Assembly (NCBI GenBank): GCA_913062845.1
Contig: CAJXVZ010000017.1
Span: 1-48,195, forward strand
Origin: an uncultured Psychroflexus sp.
GTDB taxonomy: Bacteria; Bacteroidota; Bacteroidia; Flavobacteriales; Flavobacteriaceae
DNA length: 48,195 bases
Direction: 5' to 3'
In this document: piece by piece, positions 6,521 through 14,913 of the stretch
Layout of the letters: every line of letters begins with the position of its first letter
Position numbering within the stretch: position 1 is the stretch's first letter
Program-made: the position numbers and the translations under genes
The notes under the pieces: model-generated
Seen by the model: only the letters and a program-made list of their open reading frames with translations
What the model was told of the DNA's origin: nothing
Database searches by the model: none

Positions 6521-9373
6521 ATGCCAAAGCATCAAGATATAAAAAGTATTCTGATCATAGGTTCAGGTCCTATTATAATTGGGCAAGCCTGCGAATTTGA
6601 TTATTCAGGTTCACAAGCTTTAAGGTCACTAAGAGAGGAAGGTATAGAAACCATACTGATCAATTCTAATCCGGCCACCATCATGACCGACCCAACCATG
6701 GCCGATCATGTATATTTAAAGCCTTTAACCACAAAATCCATCATTCAAATCTTAAAAGAACACCCACAAATTGATGCGGTTTTACCCACTATGGGCGGAC
6801 AAACAGCTTTAAATCTATGTATCGAAGCAGATGATAAGGGTATTTGGGAAGATTTTGGTGTAAAAATCATAGGCGTAGATATCAATGCCATCAATATTAC
6901 TGAAGATCGTGAGAAATTCAGAAAACTGATGGAAGACATAGGTGTTGGTGTTGCTCCATCAAAGACTGTAACCTCATTCCTAAAAGGAAAGGAAGTTGCC
7001 CAAGAATTTGGTTTCCCTTTGGTGATCCGTGCTTCTTTTACATTAGGCGGATTGGGAGCTTCTGTTGTTTTTGAAGAAAAAGATTTTGAAGAATTACTTA
7101 CCCGGGGTTTGGAAGCTTCGCCGATTCATGAAGTTATTATCGATAAAGCCCTGATTGGCTGGAAGGAATACGAACTGGAACTGCTAAGAGACCGCAACGA
7201 CAATGTAGCCATAATATGTAGTATTGAAAATATGGACCCGATGGGCATCCACACCGGAGATTCCATTACCGTTGCACCTGCTATGACTTTAAGCGATACG
7301 ACTTTTCAACGTATGCGGGATTTGGCTATCAAAATGATGCGAAGCATTGGCAATTTCTCCGGAGGCTGTAATGTTCAGTTTGCGGTAAGCCCGGATGACA
7401 AAGAAGACATTGTTGCAATTGAAATCAATCCCAGGGTATCACGATCTTCTGCACTGGCTTCAAAAGCTACCGGTTATCCCATTGCTAAAGTTGCTTCAAA
7501 GCTTGCTATAGGTTACCATTTGGATGAACTTGAAAATCAAATTACAAAAACCACTTCGGCCTTTTTTGAACCCACTTTAGATTATGTTATTGTAAAAATC
7601 CCACGCTGGAATTTTGATAAGTTTGAAGGCTCTGACCGCACTTTAGGCCTACAAATGAAAGCCGTTGGTGAAGTGATGGGCATTGGACGTTCTTTTCAGG
7701 AGGCCTTACATAAAGCCACACAATCTCTGGAGATCAAACGAAATGGTCTTGGAGCCGATGGTAAAGGTTACACCAAATACGACACCATCATCGAAAAACT
7801 TACAAACGCCAGTTGGGACCGTGTTTTTGTGATTTATGATGCCATACAAGCCGGTATTCCTTTGAAACGCATCAATGAGATTACAAAGATCGATATGTGG
7901 TTCCTGAAGCAGTACGAAGAATTGCATCACCTGGAAATGGAAATTTCAAAATACAATATTGATACTCTGAGCAAAGAGTTACTGCTTGAAGCCAAACAAA
8001 AAGGATTTGCAGATAGGCAAATTGCGCACATGCTGAGATGCCTGGAAAGCCAGGTCTATAACAAACGTAGTGAGTTAGGTATAAATCGGGTATATAAACT
8101 CGTTGATACCTGTGCAGCAGAACACGAAGCACAAACCCCATATTACTACTCTACTTTTGAAGCTGAAGTCATTGATAAAGATGGTAATGCATTTGTTGAA
8201 AACGAAAGTGTTGTTACCGATAGAAAGAAAATTGTAGTCCTTGGTTCCGGACCAAACCGTATTGGTCAGGGTATCGAGTTTGACTATTGCTGTGTACACG
8301 GCGTTCTCGCAGCAGCTGAGTGTGGTTATGAAACCATCATGATCAACTGTAATCCGGAAACGGTTTCGACTGATTTCGATACAGCTGATAAGCTCTACTT
8401 TGAACCTGTATTCTGGGAGCATATTTATGACATTATTCAGCATGAAAAACCAGAAGGTGTTATTGTTCAGCTTGGTGGTCAAACCGCATTGAAACTTGCT
8501 GAGAAATTAAGTCGATACGGCATTAAAATTCTAGGTACAAGTTATCAAGCTTTAGATTTAGCGGAAGACAGAGGAAGTTTTTCAAAATTACTAAAAGATA
8601 ACGATATTCCCTATCCGGAATTTGGTGTCGCTACCAGTGCTGAAGAAGCAGCAGAATTGGCTGAGCAACTCAACTTCCCGATTTTAGTCAGACCTTCCTA
8701 TGTACTAGGCGGTCAAGGCATGAAGATCGTTATCAATCAAAAAGATCTTGAGGCTCACGTTGTTGATTTATTAAGAAAAATACCAAATAATAAACTATTA
8801 TTAGACCACTATCTTGATGGTGCTATTGAAGCTGAGGCCGATGCGATATGCGATGGTGAAGATGTGTACATTATTGGTATCATGGAGCATATTGAACCCT
8901 GTGGAATACATTCAGGGGACTCCAATGCCTTGTTACCACCTTTTAATCTTGGTGATCTCGTTTTGCAACAGATAAAGGACCATACCAGAAAAATTGCTCT
9001 GGCTTTAGAGACTGTGGGATTGATCAATATTCAATTTGCCATTAAGGATGACAAGGTTTACATCATTGAAGCCAATCCCAGAGCTTCAAGAACTGTTCCT
9101 TTTATTGCAAAAGCTTACAAAGAACCTTATGTAAATTATGCCACTAAGGTCATGCTTGGTCATAAAAAACTCAAGGATTTTGATTTCAACCCTCAACTGG
9201 AAGGTTATGCCATTAAACAACCTGTATTCTCGTTCAATAAATTCCCGAACGTAAGCAAACAACTTGGTCCGGAAATGAAAAGTACCGGTGAAAGCATCTT
9301 ATTTATAGACTCCCTTAAAGACGATGATTTCTATGAATTGTATGCCAGACGGAAGATGTATTTGAGTAAGTAG
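6521..9373 (+). CDS. carB: carbamoyl-phosphate synthase large subunit, without the allosteric domain
   Basis: CarB makes carbamoyl phosphate from bicarbonate, glutamine-derived ammonia and two ATP, for pyrimidines and arginine. Both homologous halves are visible: the first begins GSGPIIIGQACEFDYSG (residue 14 on) with the ATP-grasp segment RASFTLGGLGAS (about 170), the second begins GSGPNRIGQGIEFDYCC (about 575) with RPSYVLGGQGMKIV (about 724). The protein is 950 residues and stops just after LGPEMKSTGES; E. coli CarB has 1073 and carries there the MGS-like domain that binds UMP and ornithine. The frame ends in a clean TAG, so this is a natural short form, which I recall as usual in Flavobacteriia. 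The small subunit gene carA is not in the window. Confidence 0.97.
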   Translation: MPKHQDIKSILIIGSGPIIIGQACEFDYSGSQALRSLREEGIETILINSNPATIMTDPTMADHVYLKPLTTKSIIQILKEHPQIDAVLPTMGGQTALNLCIEADDKGIWEDFGVKIIGVDINAINITEDREKFRKLMEDIGVGVAPSKTVTSFLKGKEVAQEFGFPLVIRASFTLGGLGASVVFEEKDFEELLTRGLEASPIHEVIIDKALIGWKEYELELLRDRNDNVAIICSIENMDPMGIHTGDSITVAPAMTLSDTTFQRMRDLAIKMMRSIGNFSGGCNVQFAVSPDDKEDIVAIEINPRVSRSSALASKATGYPIAKVASKLAIGYHLDELENQITKTTSAFFEPTLDYVIVKIPRWNFDKFEGSDRTLGLQMKAVGEVMGIGRSFQEALHKATQSLEIKRNGLGADGKGYTKYDTIIEKLTNASWDRVFVIYDAIQAGIPLKRINEITKIDMWFLKQYEELHHLEMEISKYNIDTLSKELLLEAKQKGFADRQIAHMLRCLESQVYNKRSELGINRVYKLVDTCAAEHEAQTPYYYSTFEAEVIDKDGNAFVENESVVTDRKKIVVLGSGPNRIGQGIEFDYCCVHGVLAAAECGYETIMINCNPETVSTDFDTADKLYFEPVFWEHIYDIIQHEKPEGVIVQLGGQTALKLAEKLSRYGIKILGTSYQALDLAEDRGSFSKLLKDNDIPYPEFGVATSAEEAAELAEQLNFPILVRPSYVLGGQGMKIVINQKDLEAHVVDLLRKIPNNKLLLDHYLDGAIEAEADAICDGEDVYIIGIMEHIEPCGIHSGDSNALLPPFNLGDLVLQQIKDHTRKIALALETVGLINIQFAIKDDKVYIIEANPRASRTVPFIAKAYKEPYVNYATKVMLGHKKLKDFDFNPQLEGYAIKQPVFSFNKFPNVSKQLGPEMKSTGESILFIDSLKDDDFYELYARRKMYLSK

Positions 9374-9451
9374 AATCAATTTGAAAATTTGAAAATGTAG
9401 TAATTTGATAATCAATTGAATAGTTTTATTTTTAATTTCTTAAATGGTTCG

Positions 9452-9488
9452 CTTTGTGCTCTTTGCGAAAAACTTTGCGCTCTTTGCG
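9452..9488 (+). repeat. paired CTTTGCG motif block
   Basis: CTTTGTG or CTTTGCG starts at 9452, 9461, 9473 and 9482 (spacings 9, 12, 9) in the 165-base gap between carB and rpe. The same pairing with 9-base steps occurs at 10198-10237 and, inverted, at 5277-5312. Confidence 0.7.
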
Positions 9489-9538
9489 GTTAAAAAAATA
9501 AACTGAATTAATGTTAAAAATATTAAAGGCAACAAATT

Positions 9539-10195
9539 ATGAGTACTAAAATAGCCCCATCCGTATTAGCAGCCGATTTTGCGAACCTTCAACGTGACAT
9601 TGAAATGGTTAACCAAAGTGAAGCCGATTGGTTTCATATCGACATCATGGACGGCGTATTTGTACCTAACATTTCCTTTGGTATGCCGGTCTTAAAAGCA
9701 ATAAGTCAACACGCCAAAAAATTTATTGATGTACACCTGATGATCGTTGATCCGGACCGTTACATTAAAACTTTTTCAGAATTAGGTAGCAATATGTTGA
9801 CTGTTCATTACGAAGCTTGTACACATTTACACAGAACCCTTCAAGCCATAAAAGCAGAAGGCATGCAAGCCGGCGTAGCACTTAATCCGCATACGCCCGT
9901 GCATTTACTCAAAGATGTAATTCAGGATATTGATATGGTCTGTCTGATGAGCGTAAACCCCGGATTTGGTGGACAGAGCTTTATTGAAAATACCTATAAC
10001 AAAGTAGCCGAACTCAAAGAACTCATTTTAAACAAAAACGCACAAACCCTGATTGAAATCGATGGTGGCGTAACGGATAAAAACGCTGAAAAGCTAGTAA
10101 AAACAGGCGCTGATGTTTTAGTCGCCGGGAGTTTTGTATTTAAGTCTGAAAATCCTAAGGAGACGATTAAGGGTTTGAAAGCTTTAGTATCATAA
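9539..10195 (+). CDS. rpe: ribulose-phosphate 3-epimerase
   Basis: The 218-residue TIM-barrel enzyme interconverts D-ribulose 5-phosphate and D-xylulose 5-phosphate in the pentose phosphate pathway. It starts STKIAPSVLAADFANL, as the family does. The metal ligands can be placed at His33 and Asp35 (WFHIDIMDGVF), His66 (DVHLMI) and Asp175 (EIDGGV); Asp35 and Asp175 are also the catalytic acid-base pair. MSVNPGFGGQ (137-146) is the phosphate-side loop. Length is normal. The gene is flanked on both sides by blocks of CTTTGCG-type repeats (9452-9488 and 10198-10320), so its transcript probably stands alone. Confidence 0.97.
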   Translation: MSTKIAPSVLAADFANLQRDIEMVNQSEADWFHIDIMDGVFVPNISFGMPVLKAISQHAKKFIDVHLMIVDPDRYIKTFSELGSNMLTVHYEACTHLHRTLQAIKAEGMQAGVALNPHTPVHLLKDVIQDIDMVCLMSVNPGFGGQSFIENTYNKVAELKELILNKNAQTLIEIDGGVTDKNAEKLVKTGADVLVAGSFVFKSENPKETIKGLKALVS

Positions 10196-10197
10196 AA

Positions 10198-10320
10198 CTT
10201 TGTGGGCTTTGCGTGGTAAATCTTTGTGGTCTCTGCGTTAAACCTCTTAAGAGAACCACTTAGCGCCTTAGCGGCTTGGCGAGAGATTTTTAAACCATTA
10301 AGACATTAAGGAACATTAAG
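10198..10320 (+). repeat. composite block of short intergenic repeats
   Basis: Downstream of rpe three repeat types follow each other: CTTTGTG, CTTTGCG and CTCTGCG units at 10198, 10207, 10222 and 10231; CTTAGCG-like units in steps of 8 at 10259, 10267 and 10275; and ATTAAG units at 10292-10320. The last part equals 1720-1748 but for one base. The remaining bases up to the next gene show nothing else. Confidence 0.7.
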
Positions 10321-10417
10321 GTTCATATTATTTTTCTTACCAAAAGATAGCTGAAATAGACTAATCAAATTTATTCCAAAAAGCCATTTTTACTTTACTT
10401 TTACAAAAAATTCTATC

Positions 10418-13117
10418 ATGAAGAGCTCTTTACTTTTAGTCCTAAGTCTTTTTAGTTTTTTTCTTGTTCAAGCACAGAATAATCCCGATTTTTATGTAGC
10501 GCCTAATGGAGTAACATGCATGTGCCCAAACGCTAATTTTGGAGACACTGGAACATTAACAATAAATGGTCAAACCAATACTTTTACAAAGCGTAGTAGA
10601 GTTCAACTTGATGCGTTAATTGAAGCAAACCAAAATGATCCTCAAATTGCATTGACCTGTACATCAGGTATTACGGATATGAGTGAGATGTTTAAATTTA
10701 AAAATACATTTAATCAAGATATCAGCACATGGGATATTTCTAATGTTACTAATACCAGTAATATGTTTTTTGGTGCCGATAGTTTTAACAAAGACATAAA
10801 CTTTTGGGATGTTTCAAATATAACTAATATGGCAGGTATGTTTCGATCAGCAGTAGTCTTTAACAGAAACATAAATGGTTGGGATGTTTCTAACGTTACA
10901 AATATGTCCAGAATGTTTTACTTTTCATCCAATTTCAATCAGCCTCTAAATAATTGGGATGTTTCTAGTGTAACTGACATGTCTTTTATGTTTAGTAATG
11001 CAACAGATTTTAATCAGGATATTGGAAATTGGGATGTTTCTAATGTAAAATACATGAACTCAATGTTCAGGGCAAGTCATACTTTTAATCAAAATCTAAA
11101 TGGATGGAATATAATTAGTGTAATTACTATAGGTGGCATGTTTTACGATGCCTTTTTATTTGATCAGCCCTTAAATAATTGGAATGTTTCTAATTTAAGT
11201 AGTTTAATTTCTATGTTTGAAAATTGCCAAAGTTTTAATCAACCATTAAATAATTGGGATGTATCAAATGTAACCAATATGACTTCTATGTTTAGTGGTG
11301 CTGATTTATTTAACCAATCTCTAGATGATTGGGATGTTTCAAATGTAACTAATATGACTTCTATGTTTAGGAGTGCTAATTCATTTAATCAGCCATTAAA
11401 CAATTGGGATGTTTCAAATGTTTCATTTATGAGCTTAATGTTTCAAAGTGCAACTCAGTTCAATCAACCTCTGGACAATTGGAATGTTTCAAATGTAAAT
11501 AATATGAATAATATATTTTCAGGCTCAAATTCATTTAATCAAGATTTATCGGATTGGAATTTCAATTTTAGTAATTCTGATTCTATAAATATTGTGAGCT
11601 TTTCGGGCCTTGATCCTTCAAATTATGATTTGCTTCTTGATAGATTTGTTCAACTTAATCTTAGTAATAAAAATATATATTCATCTAGTATAAATTATTG
11701 TGATGAATTTACTAGACAACAGCTTATAACGGCTGGCTGCACGATAACTGATGATGGCATTGCAGACGGTTGTAATTTAAATTATGTATTTGGAAGTGCT
11801 ATTTATGATTCAAACGAAAACGGATGTACCCCAGATGATTTCCCATTTTTAAATTACTTAGTCAATGTAAATAATGGCTCAGAAAATGCCAGTTATAATT
11901 TGAATAGTAATGGAGAATATATTATTGGTTTAGATTCTGGGAATTATAATTTAAGCATCATAAACCTAAATTCAAATTTTATTTCAACACCTTCAACTCA
12001 AACTGTCAACTTTTCAGGGCAAAATGAAATCATAACGGATATAGACTTCTGTGTAGTCGGAAACCAAGAATTTGAAGATTTATCCATAAATATTTTCCCT
12101 CTTGATGATGCCATTCCAGGTTTTCAATCAGATTATCTAATTATAGTCAATAATGATGGAACACAAACAGTTCCAAGTTTACAGGTGTCATTTGAATATG
12201 ATGAAAGTTTTCAAACCTATGTCACTTCAACTGCTCCTTTAAGTAATAGTTCAACAGATATTCTAAACTTTCAGTTCACTAACCTTGATCCTTTTTCGCC
12301 AGAGGTATTTGAAATTACGCTTCAAAACATAATACCGCCAACACTAAATAGTGGAGATATTTTAATACTCTCTGCTGAAGTTACCCCTGATAGTAATGAT
12401 TTAGACATCGAAAATAACTCTGCTAGACTAGACCAAACCGTCGTCAACTCCTTCGACCCCAACGACAAAATGGTCGTACAAGGCGATGAAATAGAAATTG
12501 ATGACACTGATCAATATTTAGATTACCGCATCCGCTTCCAAAACCTGGGCACAGCCAATGCTTTAAATGTCAAAATCACTGATACGATTGACAATAATCT
12601 GGATTGGACCACATTTCAACCAATTACGTCCAGTCACGATTACCGCATCGAAATCGTCGATGGCGAACAAATCAATTACTATTTTGACAACATCAATTTA
12701 CCTTTCGAAACGGCTGATCCTGAAGGCAGTAATGGTTATATCACCTATAAAATCAAACCTAAACCAAGCGTTCAAATTGGTAATACCTTTGAAAATACGG
12801 CCTATATCTATTTCGATTTTAATTTGCCGATCATCACAAATACCGTTGTGACTACTGTTATGGATAATCTTGATGTAGATGCTTTTGATTTCAATCGAAT
12901 AAAAGTTTATCCTAATCCAGTAAGTGATCAATTGAATATCGAACTGCCAAACAATCTAAACCTCAATTCCATTGAATTGTTTGATATTCAAGGGAAACTT
13001 GTCAAATCTTTTGACTACCAAACCAAATTTGATTTTAATGATATTCAAAAAGGGGTTTATATTTTGAAATTGAATACTGATCATGGTAGTTATCATCATA
13101 AGCTGATAAAAAAGTAA
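10418..13117 (+). CDS. BspA-like surface protein with DUF285 repeats and T9SS sorting domain
   Basis: The 899-residue protein has a signal peptide (MKSSLLLVLSLFSFFLVQAQ), then twelve tandem 25-residue repeats (residues 89-385) of the DUF285/BspA type, with the pattern MFxxAxxFNQxLxxWDVSNV. An SdrD-like beta domain follows (about 455-545), then a DUF11-like beta-sandwich beginning FDPNDKMVVQG, a module seen in many Bacteroidota T9SS proteins (DUF7619, as I recall). The end (VYPNPVSDQLNIELPNN to the final KLIKK) is a type A sorting domain, so the protein should be exported through the T9SS and attached to the surface. BspA repeats often bind proteins or other cells; the ligand here is unknown. 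TACTTTTA (10396-10403), a near match to the -7 box, lies 14 bases before the ATG. Confidence 0.92.
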   Translation: MKSSLLLVLSLFSFFLVQAQNNPDFYVAPNGVTCMCPNANFGDTGTLTINGQTNTFTKRSRVQLDALIEANQNDPQIALTCTSGITDMSEMFKFKNTFNQDISTWDISNVTNTSNMFFGADSFNKDINFWDVSNITNMAGMFRSAVVFNRNINGWDVSNVTNMSRMFYFSSNFNQPLNNWDVSSVTDMSFMFSNATDFNQDIGNWDVSNVKYMNSMFRASHTFNQNLNGWNIISVITIGGMFYDAFLFDQPLNNWNVSNLSSLISMFENCQSFNQPLNNWDVSNVTNMTSMFSGADLFNQSLDDWDVSNVTNMTSMFRSANSFNQPLNNWDVSNVSFMSLMFQSATQFNQPLDNWNVSNVNNMNNIFSGSNSFNQDLSDWNFNFSNSDSINIVSFSGLDPSNYDLLLDRFVQLNLSNKNIYSSSINYCDEFTRQQLITAGCTITDDGIADGCNLNYVFGSAIYDSNENGCTPDDFPFLNYLVNVNNGSENASYNLNSNGEYIIGLDSGNYNLSIINLNSNFISTPSTQTVNFSGQNEIITDIDFCVVGNQEFEDLSINIFPLDDAIPGFQSDYLIIVNNDGTQTVPSLQVSFEYDESFQTYVTSTAPLSNSSTDILNFQFTNLDPFSPEVFEITLQNIIPPTLNSGDILILSAEVTPDSNDLDIENNSARLDQTVVNSFDPNDKMVVQGDEIEIDDTDQYLDYRIRFQNLGTANALNVKITDTIDNNLDWTTFQPITSSHDYRIEIVDGEQINYYFDNINLPFETADPEGSNGYITYKIKPKPSVQIGNTFENTAYIYFDFNLPIITNTVVTTVMDNLDVDAFDFNRIKVYPNPVSDQLNIELPNNLNLNSIELFDIQGKLVKSFDYQTKFDFNDIQKGVYILKLNTDHGSYHHKLIKK
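10682..11572 (+). repeat. twelve tandem 75-base coding repeats
   Basis: The DUF285 repeats of the BspA-like gene. The Met-Phe pair recurs at residues 90, 115, 140 and so on in exact steps of 25 (Ile-Phe in the last unit), so the DNA period is 75 bases with no insertion. Units 8-11 are the most alike. Confidence 0.9.
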
Positions 13118-13125
13118 TTACATCT

Positions 13126-13158
13126 AAACCTCACAGGTTTTGAAAACCTGTGAGGTTT
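13126..13158. repeat. 33-base palindromic element
   Basis: Two 16-base arms (13126-13141 and 13143-13158) are perfect inverted copies around a single G at 13142; the arm begins AAACCTCACAGG. It sits 8 bases after the stop of the BspA-like gene. As RNA it would form a stem of at least 12 pairs. No long T run follows on either side, so it is either a rho-independent terminator using its own T-rich arm or a mobile palindrome. I recall near-identical palindromes from many Flavobacteriia. Confidence 0.75.
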
Positions 13159-13271
13159 GTCGAGACTGGTTATTCTATTAAATTAACTCAAAACTAATGA
13201 TTTAATTAAGGATGAATGGAAATAGAAAAAAGGTATTCATGATAAGTAAATCATGGATAATTGGAAGTGAT

Positions 13272-13310
13272 AAAAAAACCTGAAAAGCGTTTTAAAGCTC
13301 CTCAGGTTTA
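13272..13310 (-). terminator. terminator of the minus-strand lipoprotein gene
   Basis: On the minus strand AAACCTGA pairs with TCAGGTTT, with a second inner stem (GGAGC with GCTTT) and the loop between, followed by seven T. It starts about 36 bases after the stop at 13346. Confidence 0.8.
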
Positions 13311-13345
13311 TTGGTTAGTTAATGAAAACTATTTTGGCTAATTGA

Positions 13346-13798
13346 TCATTTAAACTGACCTAAGAATTGAATATTTCCTCCGGCAATTGACCCCAGATTT
13401 ATCTCATTGAGGTTTCCGTTTTGGTCAGCAGATATGCCGAAGATATAATCATCCCTGCAATCATCTATAAAATTATCTTCGCTTGTACCTGGTATTCTGT
13501 AAGGATTTCTAAGGGTTATACATTCTTCACCTTCAATCTCAACAGTCATTTCAGTTTCACTGACTGTAAAGGTAGCAGCAGTACCTTCAGGAAAAGGCGA
13601 TTGTGGTGTTGCAAAATCCAATACTAGGTTTAATTCGCCGTGTAAACTCGCCGGAACGCTTCCCGGATCCTGACCTGCTTCTAAGGTATATTCACATACT
13701 GTTGAACAATTTGAAGAGATATCTTCAGAATCATCTTCACTGCAGGAAATCAGTAAAACAGTGCATAATAAAATTGGTAGTAACTTAAGAATTTTCAT
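13346..13798 (-). CDS. small lipoprotein of unknown function
   Basis: A 150-residue protein with the lipoprotein signal MKILKLLPILLCTVLLISC; Cys19 would be lipidated, and the following SEDDSEDIS is the acidic stretch typical of surface-exposed Bacteroidota lipoproteins. Further cysteines at NCSTVC (about 31-35), EEC and DDC could form two disulfides in the mature domain. It ends in a predicted beta-rich part (GNLNEINLGSIAGGNIQFLG). No family is recognised. The gene is monocistronic: terminator at 13272-13310, and TACTTTTA (13817-13824, minus strand) 18 bases before the ATG as a possible -7 box. The same octamer lies before the BspA-like gene. Confidence 0.65.
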   Translation of the reverse strand: MKILKLLPILLCTVLLISCSEDDSEDISSNCSTVCEYTLEAGQDPGSVPASLHGELNLVLDFATPQSPFPEGTAATFTVSETEMTVEIEGEECITLRNPYRIPGTSEDNFIDDCRDDYIFGISADQNGNLNEINLGSIAGGNIQFLGQFK

Positions 13799-13951
13799 AA
13801 TTAAAATTTGTTTTTGTAAAAGTAATTCAGGTCTTCAATTTCAGAAATAGGGCAATTGCCGTATTTTTTAAAAAACCCTTGTGTTAAACTTTATCAAAAC
13901 AACTATACAATTTCAGGATTATGATTTTATTGTTTAAAAAATTGAGAAGTA

Positions 13952-14908
13952 ATGACATACGATATTGTGATTATTGGTGCAGGACCAATTGGTTTGGCTT
14001 GTGGACTTGAAGCTAAAAAGAAAAATCTAAATTATATCATTATTGAAAAAGGCGTATTGGTCAATTCTCTGTACCATTACCCAGCAAACATGACTTTTTT
14101 CTCTACATCAGAAAAACTGGAGATAGATGGTATACCTTTTATAAGTAAGAATGCAAAACCGACCAAACAAGAAGCATTGGAATATTACCGCAGGGTTGCT
14201 ACATCAAATGCACTTAATATCAATTTATTTGAAAGTGTTGAAAATGTCGATAAGATCAAAAACACATTTGAAGTCAAAACTTCTAAAACCACGCATAAAG
14301 CTAAAAATATTATTGTCGCTACAGGTTTTTATGATATCCCAAACAAATTGGATATTCCCGGTGAAGAGCTTGAAAAAGTCTTCCACTATTACAATGATCC
14401 ACATTATTATATCAATCAGGATGTCGTTGTAGTAGGCGCCAGTAATTCTGCGGTAGATGCCGCTTTAGAAATCTATAGAAAAGGAGGACGTGTCACAATG
14501 ATCATTAGAGGTGACGATATTGGTAAGCGTGTGAAATACTGGGTGAGACCGGATATCGTAAATCGTATAAATGAAGGAAGTATCACCGCCCATTACAATG
14601 CTGAGCTTACTGAAATTCATCAAGACAAAGTGATTTTTAAAGACGAAAACGGGCAGAAACAAAGCCTAAAAAACGATTTTGTAGTTGCCTTGACCGGCTA
14701 TCAGCCTAATTTTGAGTTTTTGGAAAAACTAGGGATAAAACTTAGTTCTCAACAGAAGAAAATCCCTGAATATAATCCCCAAACCATGAAAACAAATATT
14801 GAAGGTATTTATCTGGCAGGAGTAATTTGTGGTGGAATGGAAACGCATAAATGGTTTATTGAAAATTCGCGTATTCATGCCAAAATGATCATTGAAGATA
14901 TTTTATAG
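13952..14908 (+). CDS. ypdA: YpdA family FAD/NAD(P)-binding disulfide reductase (putative bacillithiol disulfide reductase)
   Basis: The 318-residue flavoprotein is thioredoxin reductase-like: FAD motif IIGAGPIGLACG (residues 7-18), NADPH motif VVGASNSAVDAAL (160-172) and a C-terminal FAD-binding part with GIYLAGVICGG. The usual CxxC redox pair of thioredoxin reductase is missing, as in YpdA/Bdr. In Firmicutes YpdA reduces oxidised bacillithiol with NADPH; many Flavobacteriia carry bshA-C genes, so the same role is likely, but no bsh gene lies here. The next gene, for an MBL-fold protein, starts 5 bases after the stop, so the two are cotranscribed. Confidence 0.88.
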   Translation: MTYDIVIIGAGPIGLACGLEAKKKNLNYIIIEKGVLVNSLYHYPANMTFFSTSEKLEIDGIPFISKNAKPTKQEALEYYRRVATSNALNINLFESVENVDKIKNTFEVKTSKTTHKAKNIIVATGFYDIPNKLDIPGEELEKVFHYYNDPHYYINQDVVVVGASNSAVDAALEIYRKGGRVTMIIRGDDIGKRVKYWVRPDIVNRINEGSITAHYNAELTEIHQDKVIFKDENGQKQSLKNDFVVALTGYQPNFEFLEKLGIKLSSQQKKIPEYNPQTMKTNIEGIYLAGVICGGMETHKWFIENSRIHAKMIIEDIL

Positions 14909-14913
14909 TCACG

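Noticed and set aside
8075-8482. 135-residue frame antisense to carB, with other long antisense frames in the same gene
   Set aside because: carB is certain on the other strand; the antisense frames have unlikely amino acid content and no start signals.
10682-11572. Regularly spaced repeats that could be taken for a CRISPR array
   Set aside because: The 75-base units are translated without interruption as DUF285 repeats, and there are no unique spacers or cas genes.
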